Assembly: GCA_012845835.1 (NCBI GenBank) | Contig: JABAKD010000005.1 | Coordinates: 1,027,075-1,091,074, forward strand | Length of the DNA stretch: 64,000 nucleotides | Direction of reading: 5' to 3' | Source of the DNA: Undaria pinnatifida | Taxonomy: Eukaryota; Sar; Phaeophyceae; Laminariales; Alariaceae | Part shown: piece after piece, positions 32,901-45,300 of the stretch | Layout: every line of letters starts with the position of its first letter | Position numbering within the stretch: position 1 is the first letter of the stretch | Position numbers and translations under genes: made by a program | The notes under the pieces: model-generated | The model's input: only the letters and a program-made list of their open reading frames with translations | Told to the model about the DNA's origin: nothing | Databases searched by the model: none

Positions 32901-35900
32901 TACTAAGCGACTACTGTACCGTGGCAGTATGTCAAATGATTGTCCTCATACTTCGCATCAGACAGTCCAACCCGCAGCTCTCTCTACCATGAATGTATGC
33001 TACTCTTGGACGGAACGCATCAAAACCAGGTGTGAATGCATCGCGGCGCAGATAGCGGAGGATGACGGGCTCCGAGCGGTGGAGGATCGATCGGAAGAAT
33101 GTACACGAAGCAGAGAGAGGTAAGGACATGATAAGTCGACCTACGGGGCGGGAGTATGAGGTGTCGGACGTCGACCAATCAGAGAGAAGTAAGAACACGG
33201 GAAAGGTACGATCACAAAGAGCTTCCCAACAGCGCAGGACTAGGAGGGGTGGGCTGTAGACTCGTGCCCGGGTCTACGATGACGCGATAAAACGACCCAC
33301 CATTACGCCCAAGCGGCAAGATAGTAGACAGATTTTCGCGGGGGGGGGGAAGGTTCGGTCAGAGAGAAAGTCAAAGCAGCAGGGAGAGGTAAATACAGCA
33401 GCACAAGGGGTCGTCAAATTATGTGGGGGAAAGCGAGAAGGGGTGTCGCCTCGTGCTAGAACTTACGACGAGGCGGTATAATGACGTGCAACATGCGAGA
33501 GCACCATGATAGTAGAGAGTTTCGGGCGGGAGGGGGGACGGTTAAAAACGGAGTGTGGCTGGTCATGGGCTGTCGAAGTCTCGCCGCCGCAAATCAGCTG
33601 GTGATGGTTCTGTATATTTACGCTTTGCAGTGAGCTTGCCCGTGGTGGGGCCACGGAAATTGACACCAAACCCTGATCAAGAACATGTGATGGTTCTGTG
33701 GTGGTAGAACAGAGCACAGGCGGTACAACGGTGCCTGCACCGTCATTAGAGCGTGTTGCAGATGTCAATTCGGTAGCCTATTCACAGGATAGGGAGGGTA
33801 TACCCTAAAACGGCCCCTTCATGGTTGAAGAAGTAGATGCACTGTTGTGCCGGGGTATTCAATACTTTCCCCTTCCTCTCACAAATGCACCACCGGAAGT
33901 GAAAGTATCTGAGCATATAGCAGACGAAAAAGTAGCATTGTTTTGCGGGGATGTTCAAGGATCACCCCCTTTCTTCCCACAAAATCCCCACTGTACGCAA
34001 TACGTGAAGCTTCTTGAGCATAATGCAGACGAAGAAGTATATCCACTTTGCGGATACGTGGAAGCATCGTCCCCTGCCTCTCACCAAGCCTCCGCGTACG
34101 TTAAGCTACTTTATCACGCTGCAGAGGCCCTGGGGGTCTGATCAGAAGGAGAGACAGGGATATCAGAAAGTTATGGACGTGAACAAACGCCAGATTTATG
34201 TAAGTGCGCTGTGCACTTTGTGGGTAATTTCGAGTACAGTACGTGTAAAGAGTCGTTCCGCGGTAGGGGTGCAGCATATTCTAACAATTTTCTGAGCTCC
34301 CAACATGAGCAGGGGTGCAGCATATTCCAAGAATTTTCTGAGCTCCCAACATGAGGAGCTAAATATCATCAACATCATCACCATCGCCCGAAACATGAAT
34401 TCGAAGGCATTTTCTCGCGAAATCCGACCAACACTTCCATGCGCTAGTCCTTATTAGTATTATACTCGAAACATAACCAGAACAATCCGTAGTTCCTCAC
34501 TTGAGGGGATCAACCGCACTATAGAGGCCAGAAACCTATAGTAACCCGAAAGGTCCAACCCCTACCGCACTATAGAGGGATGACTCGCCCCTCCTCTTAC
34601 AAATTGACCACCGCACATGGAGGTACTTCAGCATACCGCAGACAAAGAAGTTGATGCACATTGGGGGGGTGTTTAAACACACACCCTGCCTCTCACAAGC
34701 ACCCTTTACGTACGTGAAGAGTGCTTGGCTATTCTGCAGAACAAAGAGTAGATGCATGTTGAAGGCGTATTCTAGTACCATGTCTTTCTCTTGCAAATGC
34801 CTCACCCGTTGGTAATTGTACTTGGAGATGTTGCACGACATAGAACTATTTTGCAGGGGTTTTCAAGTAGCGTCCCCTGCCCCTCACAAACGCCTCGCTG
34901 TTCGCGGTTGAAAGGGCGTAGGCATACTGCAGACGGCCCGGAAGGCAGACAAGGACGAGAAGGGGATGTAGGAAGTTTTCATGGAACCTGAAAGGCTTGT
35001 TTGAAATAACTAAACGCGCTTTGCGGCGGTTTTCAAGCATCCTCTCCTTCCTATCGCAAATGCCCCACTGTACATACGTCAATGTACACGAGCGTACTGC
35101 AGACGATCTGCGAGTTTGACAAGGACGAGCGAGAGGTGTCCTAAGAGCTGTGGAACCTGTAAAATCGGTTTTGAATACATACGTAGACACATTTTGGCGG
35201 AGACACTTACATGCCAACCCACTCCTCTCACACAAGCCCCACTATCTCTATTATCTGTATATGCGTGAAGGTACTTGAGCATACTGCAGACAGTCTGGGA
35301 GGCAGACAAAAACGAGAGGGAAGTGTCGGAAGAGTTGTGGAACCTGCAAGGCTGGTTGTCCGTGGGTTCGCACAAGCTTGTGCAGCAAACTCTGCGGGCT
35401 TTTGTCCGAAGGTGCAGCCATCCCCTCGAGGTGAGAAAAATCGGCCCGTTTCGGACCCATGTGGATCCGCCAAAAGGACCACACCACCGCATGCTACCAA
35501 TATTATACTGTTAGGACGGTAAAGGTGCACCACGTGTGTGTTCTGAGGCTCCTAACCACTTGAGGAGGTATATCACCTATTCCTGACATTCGACTAGAAA
35601 ACTGATATTCGACTAGAGAACTGAAAAAGCAACCCGATGAACTCGATGAACAAACCCACGGTCTAGGTACACGGAAGCAACACAGTATCATCGTACAACG
35701 AATATTGGCACTACGGTTGTTTTGGGTTCATAAGGAGCGCCTTTCTACAAGAAAACAATTCAGCCAAAAAGCGAAAGGTTCTACGTACCCGCTACCACCG
35801 TCGCGCGCGTCTACAGACGATAGCACGATACTGTAGCTCATACAACACAGATGTCATGGCAGTGGTTATGACGACGGATTTTTGGTGTCTAGTGCTCGCA

Positions 35901-38900
35901 AGTGGCACCCCAACGATACGTTTACCTCGCCCCCACCCCTATCTACCACACGTACGTAAAACATCAATGGAAATGTGATTAGTCTACTATAAGGTGCTCG
36001 CATGTGAGACCCTGCTCTCGGCCCGTATGCAAAACGTGCGTTCTATTGTCATTTTAAGGCGACGAGTCTGCTTTGGGAGGCCCGCAATGCAGCAGAATTT
36101 GCTGGTGCGGCAAGGGCTACAGCCGCGACGCAGCGAGCCACCGAAGCTCGGAGCATAGCTAGCACCCGCCGTGATCGCAGGATCGTCGTGCGCAAGCACA
36201 AGGAAGAGCTTCTTCACGTGGGTGGAAGCATTAATGTTTTCTTATCTCTTGTATTGTGGCATTAAATTCCTGCTCTTGTGGCATAGTTGGGGTGTTTCAA
36301 TATAACAAAAGCTAGCACTAGCGGGGCATGTTGTCGATCACAACGAGCATAGTCGAGGCGAAGCGCGTAGTTGGCCGTATATTTAATGCTCATTAAGTAG
36401 AAAAAAGCGTAAACAACACGAAAAAAACAGCAGAATGCGGTGGATGGCGATGACGCCGGCGATGGTCGGTAGCGGCTTGAATGGGCAAGCCTATCAACCA
36501 AAAGGAAAATATTATTGCTCTTTTTGCCTGTCAGGTCAGCAGTGGGCAGGTAGTGGGCCGTGGTTCCAGCAGAATCGGTATCGGCGGGATCGGAGCAAGG
36601 GGATTCTTTTATAACAAGTGCTTGTATATCTCTAGAAACGTATGTAAGAAGAGGGATGGTGGGTTAATCAGGAAACAGCACGAAAAAAAGCCGCCCTCGC
36701 TTCGTAGAACTCCTTGTTGCCTCGGCTCACTTCCTTACGTCGGAAATAACAACAAGTTGAAGTGTCATGTTACCTGCCGTCTAGGAAGGGCATGCGGCGG
36801 CACTAGTATCAGCGTGCTGTGCGGACGCGTGCTGCGGTAAACGTATTAAGGTATACCTCTTTTTGTCGACTTGACCCTGAATCGTGGGTGTGTCGCTCTT
36901 GTATTACGACATGTATACCTGGTACTTTTTTACACCAAGGCCAAAACATTTGGTCATCGGGTACAGAGAGCAGCATAGAAAATTGACCTGATACTTCGAA
37001 GTAGACCTTCACGGCAGCATGCGCCTCCACATCCCCTATAAAGTGTTGCGCGGTTTCGAACGTTGCGAGTCGGACGCATCCCTTACCCTCGCAGCAGTCC
37101 TGGCTGAAACGCCCGTATGATCGATGACTGACGTATGACTGACGTATTCGGCTTTTATAGTCGGGCAGCTTTTCTTTCTGGTGCCCCAAGGACGGTGGTG
37201 TCTACACTTTTTTTTTTCGCACTTCTACTTTTCCAGATTCTGGACAAGCCATGGTCGCAAGTGTCGTCCCTTCTCTCCCTCTGTTCTTGCCTTCAATTTT
37301 TATCGCGCATAGGGTTCAGCAATCCCACTGCTCGTCAATTTTTCATCGAGTGTTGCTAGCCCACGCTCTCGCGCTTTCTGCAAGTCATTTTGTGGGCAAG
37401 AAAAAGACCCTACGAATTTATACGAGTATGCACTCGGGGGGATTCGAACTCACGAAACTGACCTATACCAGGATCAAGGATATCCTGATACGCCACCGGG
37501 CGACCGATACATATCATAGACTGGGGGGGGTGCACTCATTTCAGGCATACCCGTGGTCATAGAGACCTCCGCATCCCAACACTGACGGGACGGAGCGCGT
37601 CGGGATTTTTACCGACCAGGCAGGCATCGTTTGCGCAAGCGCGAAGCGACGCGTGAGGTGTTCGGCGGGTCGCCTGAAGGGTGGTGTGCGTCCTACTATA
37701 AGAACCGCTCGTGAGGCAAAACTTCGATAGCAGCTAAGGGCAGAAAATTTTACATTTGACGAGCGCTTTGCAGACGGACTAATCCCAGACAAAAAAAATA
37801 TGGTCCGTCCGCCTCCATTGACACTCCATTGACACTACCACAGTTTGGGTGTATCGGGTGGACTTGAAGCCCGGGGTGTGCTCTGATTTGGCACATAAGT
37901 TTTTTTTTGTTTATCGACTAAATAGTCGTCGTCACGAGGGCGTAACCCCTTTATCGTCGCCACCATCGTACAACGGACAACCAACTAGTTGGAGTTAACC
38001 AACTGTTATGATATTCGGATGCTGTGTCTTTTTTTGGGGGCGAACTATTTGGAATTGAAGTATGGTAAGATCATCTCTTTCAGCTAGCTGCACCTGCCTA
38101 TTAAGGATAAACCGCGTCGATTATGAGGCGGGATCATTTGTGCCGTGATGGAAAGGTTAAGCATTGATGTTCGGTTACTGTAAGCAGGCGGAAGAAGAGC
38201 GAGCGACGTCGGAAGACGCAGCGAGGTCACGCGCATTTGGCCAGGCGATCAAGGAGCTGAAGGCTTCGAACGTTAGCAGGAGAGAGGATATCGAAGCCCA
38301 ACTCCGTCGCGAAAGGTTTGAGGGGTGCTCTTGAGAACAACGATATACTTTTCTTTCGCGTGGTTGGCTGTGTTGCTGCACAGCGTGACGTGAGAGGTCA
38401 GACATGTCCTACGATAGGGGTAGCAAATGGAGCCCAACACATTCCTGCCTCGCGGGGCTTCTTCTTAACTGGGAAACCAAATAATATCGTCGGGATCGCT
38501 TTTGCGTTTGAAAATTTTAGCTGTTACTGTGTTGTCCATCGGAGTCCACTTCGAGTATTTCAGGGTTTCTGAAATGCTGTCCATCGGAGTCCACTTTGAG
38601 TATTTCAGTGTTTTTGAAATGCTGGTTTTTGGGTGGACTATCGCGTTCCTCACGTGCGAAGCTTCAGGAAATGCAGGCTCTACCCCTACAAGGTACACGG
38701 TATCGCGGCACGCATCATCATCACGAGCATTAGGAAAGGTGGTAAAGACGTAAAGACGGCCAAGGCTTCCAATGCTAGCAGGAGAGACTTGGTCGAACCC
38801 CAACTCCGTTTCAAAAGGTTAGATAGATACTTGGTGCTGTAGGGTTGACCAGACGTACGTGCGCTACGACAGAGGTAGGATTTTTTCTTGCCGTTTTGTG

Positions 38901-39332
38901 TTCTGGATGGCGGGGCATTTAACACGTTAGTAGGATTGTCGGAACGATAAATTAGGGGTGATTATCGCGGTAGAAACGGCAGGAGAAAACGGTTGTTAAC
39001 TGCTCGAGGTATTTTGGGGGATTGTTTGTACCAGGTATTTGATAGTAGAAAGCGCGAAGAGGGAAGCGCAATAAAACGAGTGTGTTGACAGCGTGACTGG
39101 CCGACAGCGGGTTATCTAGCGGTAACGGCTACGTGGGGCATGTTTCCGTCTCACTTAGACTCCGCGACACAAAGCAATTTTGGTCGACGGGGCTCCGCTG
39201 GGGAAAAACCAGCCGAGGTCGTCGCACGTTTACAATATGTATCGTTATATGCATAGAGGCATGTCACACTAGGGGTGAAGCAGACTACGGGAATTTTCCG
39301 AGCTCCTGACATAAGGATATCAACATCATCAA

Positions 39333-39383
<51 letters not shown>

Positions 39384-42300
39384 TATCGTCATCATCATCA
39401 TCGTCACCATCATCATCATCATCCTCATTATCACCGTCATCATCATCACCCGCCACATGACTTCGAAGGCACTCGCTGGTGAAACCCGACCAACATTCCA
39501 TTCGCTAGTCCTAAAACAAGCGCGTTCGTAGAAGGATGATACTCTACCCGATACTTCCACACATGAGGAGCTCAACCGCACTATGTAGGTCGTAAGGTAT
39601 TTTTTTCCCAAAGGCTTCAACTCCTACCGCACTATAGAGGGATGACTCCCTAGGCTGTGGATTTTTCACGAGTTTGCCTTTACGTAGTGCTCCGCAATTC
39701 GGTGTCGGCGGTGTGGACGGTGTGGGGTGGGTGTGGATCCACTCAAACACAGTCTCAGAAAAATGGGGTGCACCTCTATCTATAACTGAAATGAAGAAGA
39801 ACGCGTGCACTGCCGTCAGTGAATCCTTTGAAGCATGAACAAGTTGGGGGGATACCCCCACTTTTACTACCACCTTTAAGCCACTTAGGCGAGTGACACA
39901 CATAAGTACCTCATTCGTAGCTGGACTTGAGATGCCGTTCTTTGATGGCACAACACAGTGAGAGCATTTTGCTACGACGGAGCTGTGCGGTATATATCGC
40001 GCAAATATGAAGGAAAAAGGCTAAGACCGCATAAAGTATTATACTGGTATTGTACAGTAGTCACTCGGCCGAGTGGCTCTGAGAGTCCTGCAAGAAGGGA
40101 ACTAGAGGTGACAAGATTGTCGCAGACTCGTCTACATAGCCACGATATTAGCCACAAACCTTTTCACCAGATAGGTTTTCCTGGTATTGGCTGGTCATGA
40201 TTCGGAGATCCTGTAGAAGTCCTGCAATAGTTTGCTGCCGTTGGAGGTCTTGATTGTCCCGCGTTGCTGGCATGAAGGATAGCAGACGATCATGTAGTGA
40301 CCGCTGTCCAGACTCTACTACAATTCCAGTGGAATCCTTCCTTACGAGTAGCATCGCGGAAAACAACAATAAGTTGATGTTTCGAAGAACTTACAACGCA
40401 GGGGTACAGTACGGCGACGCGGTAGGCTATCCGATAACCCGGTGTATGGATTGATATTTCAAGGCCGTTGTTGGTACATTATTATAGTGACGAGGTAGAT
40501 TTTTGCGACCAACAATCGTGAGGATTGATACCGCCTTCTTAGCCGGTTGATACCGCCTTCTTAACCGGTTGGCTGCAGATGATGGTAGTGTCTTACATCC
40601 AATGAGTGTACCCGGGCGAGTATACAATAATACTGCCCAAGTATAGACATACTGCAGTATGAGCGCGCCGACAAGATTTTAACGTCGCTATGACACCAAC
40701 CAACCTTATGCCACGCTGATCATGAACTGCCAAGTGTAGACATACTGCAGTATAAGCGCGCCAGCAAGACTTCAACGTCGCTATGAAGCCAACCAACCTT
40801 ATGTCACACTGATCATAGGGATTTAATGCAGCGCTCGCCGCTGAGCACAGGTTCTGTGTCCAAACTTCTTGGCGTGCCTCCCTGTAGGTTTGCCTGGAGT
40901 TCATACTATTAACAGTATATTTCTTGTTCACGTGCCTCCACTGTATGCGCTGCAGAACCGCATCACTAACAACGCCCGCCCCGCTCCCCCAACCAACACC
41001 TCACCCCGCGCCAACGCTAACACCTAACCGAAGGGACAGCATGTTCGCTGCTCGTCAGGAAGAGACCGATCGCTGTGCGCTCTTTCGAAAGGAGATCGCA
41101 GCTCTCGCAGCCGATTTGGATGTCGAGATGGAGAGGCTGGCGTCTGCTCTGCAGGCCAGGAGGCTAGAAGAGGAGGAGCTCAGCGAGGCAGAGGTAAGGA
41201 ACAAAACCCGCCGAGCCATGGGAATGCTGAAATCATCATCGCGACAAAAACGAAGGCACATGTGGGGTGGGAGATGGGATGACGCCTGTGACCACGTCTT
41301 GTTCAGAAGATAGGATGTAAAAGGGAGACCAAGCCAATAAAATCGCATACGAAAGTCCTCTCCTTGTAACTACTGTAAGTATATAATGTAAGTTTATAAT
41401 TTGTTTTACACTTGTTGGCTCTGAGTAGATGTTTTCTGCTCATGATAGCACCCGGTTGCTTGCTTTATCTATTTTGTACAGGTTTTCGGGCTCATCATGT
41501 TGGCAATCCGTTGCCTGCTTAAACGTTTTGGCAAAGGGGTCTGCGTCGGTGTTGTTGCTTCTCTCGTACGAACATTCATTTCTTTTCGCATCAAGGCAAC
41601 ACACTCGACGTTGCATCAAGTATTACAAGCGGGCGAAGGTCTCGAATCCATATCGCTACTTCCCGACAGACTCTCTCACTCGGTTGTTTAGGTCCGTGGA
41701 AGCAGGCCCACAGGTCAGCCGCGTAACTCCCCAATCCAGCTCCGATTTCCAGTATTCCAGTTGTTATAGCGAGCAACGAGGTTGGTCAACGACAGGCGAT
41801 ACGTGTCACGTGTATAGATCGTTTGACTTAGAGTTCTCTTTTGTTCACTGGTGGGGCTCAGAAGCCCCAGGCGGCACGTTTATTCCCGAAAGGGTTTCCG
41901 CACACAATGGAGAGTGTTCTTTGCCGGAACACTCCTCCACATCCCTATCTCTTTACGGCGGCAGCTTCTTCGACAGCTAGATATTCGCACTTTTATTCAT
42001 ATAGACCCTCCCCGCGGTATTGGTGTGTACGAGTGCCCCGCTTCGCAGTGCACCCTGGCCACCCCTGACAACCCCGCTGCAGCACCCCCCCCTGCTCGAC
42101 GCATAGCTATCATCAGCGCCAAGCGTGTTCCCAGTTACAGCCGTGCAACAGCATAAGTTCCTTGCGGAGGACTGCTTCTGCGTGCTTTTTCCGGCGCCCA
42201 AGCGCTGCAGCACAACATGCTAGTATCCAGCTGCCTGTTTTAGTTGTTCGGTATGGGCGTCTACGGCAGCTTTATAGGAGGAGGAAGAAGCACGGGCATA

Positions 42301-45300
42301 CGGAGATGTATTATTTAAAGTTAGTCATCTGACAAGGTACAGCATAAGCTTCAACGGATATCACCTCTAAACATTCTCACTAGCACTTATCACATCAAGG
42401 CAACAATCGACGTTACAACGCGCTAGCATGTAGATGCCTGTTTTGACTATTTCGCACAGGTGTCTTCGGCCTCACCTTCCCTATCGGAGCAAAAAGCACA
42501 ATCATGTACACCTCGTCACACCACGGCAACAACTTTCACTACACCAACATGCTAGCATTCAGTTACCTGTTTTCAGTCTTCAACATAGGTACCTGCGCTG
42601 GTACCACACCTTCTCTATAGGACGACAAAAGCACGAGCATGCGAACATCATCCCACCAGGGCAACAATCGACCCAACACCAACGTGCTAGCGCTGGACGG
42701 CCGGATTTGACCGTTTGGTATAGGTGTCTGCAGCGTTATGCTCACTCAACAAGGAACAAACACGAGCACGCTACACATATTGTCAGATCAATATCAACAA
42801 CCGTCGGTGTGCAAACAGCCACACGCATACGTCCTCGCTAGTACTCGCCTACCTGATCTAGCTGTTCGATATAGGTGTTCGCGGTGATGTGTTCTCTCAA
42901 GGGGGAAGAAGCACGTACACACGAACGTTACACGTCTTTTTCTTTGTCGGGCGTATACTCGATAATGGGTACCTGGCTACATACCTGATTATCGCCAATA
43001 GCAACCAGATGCGGTACCCGGCTACCCTCGGGTGCATACCCTATTTCCCCATCAACGCAACAACCGACGTAACGCCAACATGCTAGTATCCAGTGGCTTG
43101 TTGTTACTTGTTGTTGTAGATGTCCACGACGCCAATTTCTCTAATTGATGAAGAAGCATGAACATGCGAATATTAGTACATCAAAGTAATAACCGTCTGC
43201 TGTTTTCCTGATTTAATTGTGTGCGATATAGGTGTCTGCGGCGGTAGCTTCTCTCCAAGAGGAAGAAACAAGAGCGTACGACCGTGAGGCGCTGCTGGGC
43301 GAAACGATGCTTGCAGAGAGAGACAACGAAGACAGGTGCATAGTCGAAGCAGACCGTTCGCTCGCACCCTCCACCCCCCCCCCCCCCCCCTATCCCATCT
43401 ATTATCGTTCCACCGCTCTCGCCAGCTCCCTCCCTTTTGTAAATCAGATCCGAGATCACATAGGAAGCCGCACCCAATAACTGGGCAAACGGTTGCGGCC
43501 GCCATCGTAAGACGCGTCCCGGTGTTGAAATAAGACAAAGCCGATCAAGACAGAGGTCCATGTTGTTTGCGAGTTTTAGAGCGGCACACCTGTGACTCTG
43601 GTTACGACGAGGTTCCTCTCATATCCACCGCCCAGACGCTTCACTCGCGGAGTTCAATATCTAGGCCCGAAAATGACTTTGGCATAGTACGCAAGATGGC
43701 CATCGCACGACCTGCGTACGGTTAGGTGCTATTAGGTAGTACCATGCACTATTAAATGGTACGAGGTAGTAGTAGGTAGTACGAGATTCTATTAGGTAAT
43801 ATTAGGTATTGTTAGGTAGTGTTGGTACTATTTGGTACCATTGGGTACTATCAGGTACTGTTTGGTACTGGCAGGTGCTATTAGGTTTTACTGGGTGCTA
43901 TCCGGTTCTACTTGGGTATTTTCAAGTACCAATAGGTACTAGCCGATCGCCCCGGTGGCGTATCAGGTTATTCTCGACCCTGGTATAGATCAGTTTCGTG
44001 AGTTCGAGCCCCGCCGAGTGCATACTCGTATAAATTTGTGGGGACTTTTTCTTGCGCACAAATTGACGTGCGGAAAACGCGAGAGCGTGAGTTAGCAACA
44101 CTCGATGAAAAATCGACGAGCAGTGGGATTGCTGAACCCTATGCGCGATAAAAATTGAAGGCAAGAACCGGGGGGAAGAAGGGACGACACCTGTGACCAC
44201 GGCTTGTCCGGAAGCTGGAAAGTAGAAGTGTGCGAAAAAAAAAAGGTACTGATAGCTACAGGTACTATTTAATAGGTATACAAGAAATGGTATCGTGGAA
44301 ATGTAGCGACACTGGCTACTTCCTCGGTTGAGGATCGTAGTCAGCCATCAACAGACCATCAACAGACCATCAACAGGCCGTCAACAGGAGAAATAGCTGG
44401 GCCTCAAAGTGCTACGTACCTCTATCATCTTAGCGCGTGCATCCAACGGAGCGTGACCACTAAACAAAATTGCATGCCGTCTGCTTCGACCACGGAAAAT
44501 ATTTTTTGTCTTGAAATAGCATTGATCAATTACACATAGCCTGAGGGGGTTGCGAAAATTAGTTAGTTTATGTTGTACACTGCATGACAACAATTGAATA
44601 TCTTGATTAATGTCCATATTGGAGGGAGATGATACACCCCAGTGACTAAACATATGATGACTATGATAAGGATATAAGATGATAACATCGCGGTATTGAC
44701 CCTCAACAAGGAAGCATCCGCGCGTTGACGGTGAGGACCGGCTGCGACTTGACAACATATCTACGATTGTATACAGCGGGGGTGGGGTGTACGCGCTTCG
44801 CGCGTAGCCGTAGGCTCAAGACCATTGATCCTCGCCTCCTTTTAATGCTGGGACGGAGCACGTGGGGTTTTAACCGGCCAGGCACACATCGTGTACACCA
44901 AGCGCATATGGAGGGGGGGGGGTGGAATATAATTAGTCAATACTATGGTAATTCAAGACACGACTTCGTGTCCATTCCTAGTTTCCATGTCCGCACTAAA
45001 CCGTAAGACGCGTCATCCATGTACTTGTGTCGCGTCGCAGTCATCTGGAAGCATGGATTCAGCAGCAAGAGCGAGAAGGGGCCGCCGCCTTTGCTCAAGG
45101 CATTGCCGATGCAAGTAGGCAACTCCTGGAGGATAGGAAACGGTGAGGTTCCGAGCTACTACTATTGGGATGCTATTGCCTTGGAAGTCCAGTAATTACC
45201 CGAGAATACCGGTAGCTACCTGAGAATAGGTGATTGGAAGGTTCCCGTAGGAGTAGAAAAAGGGGAATCTTATGAGGGGAACAACAGATGGGCATTTGGT

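Larger units (their letters stand above)
29661..33029. other. Intron 10
   Basis: Beyond the minisatellite and the nested elements it contains partial copies of the ATC-microsatellite element (30675-30960, 32605-32840), a perfect inverted repeat (31754-31821) and a two-copy degenerate duplication of about 215 bp (31825-31935 and 32040-32160, sharing cgcgactatatgcgca and a tacag-like end). No exon could be supported. Confidence 0.4.
38818..41039. other. Intron 15
   Basis: It carries a full copy of the ATC-microsatellite element (39268-39645), a fragment of the high-copy element (39720-39790), a 22 bp direct repeat (ttgataccgccttcttagcc, about 40526-40570) and a recent tandem duplication of about 94 bp (40636-40816). 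No exon is seen. Confidence 0.45.
43336..45040. other. Intron 17
   Basis: It contains a C-run (about 43375-43390), a degenerate decamer array (43728-43940), a near-full SINE (43941-44244), a short catcaacagacc repeat (44346-44390) and no supported exon. Confidence 0.45.

Noticed and set aside
33821-34141. 106-codon plus-strand protein
   Set aside because: The frame runs through tandem intron units whose repeats explain it. Splice-site logic places only 34125-34199 as an exon.
39151-39620. Poly-Asp, poly-Met and poly-Ser open frames
   Set aside because: They are by-products of the ATC microsatellite in a dispersed element.
43950-44025. Functional tRNA gene
   Set aside because: A and B boxes are present but the acceptor stem and anticodon arm do not fold properly, and the sequence continues into a SINE body. 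It is a tRNA-derived head.
43922-44200. Minus-strand frame of about 90 codons, also found at 54947-55270 and, in plus orientation, near 37251-37562
   Set aside because: It is repeated because the SINE is repeated. The element is non-coding with RNA polymerase III boxes.
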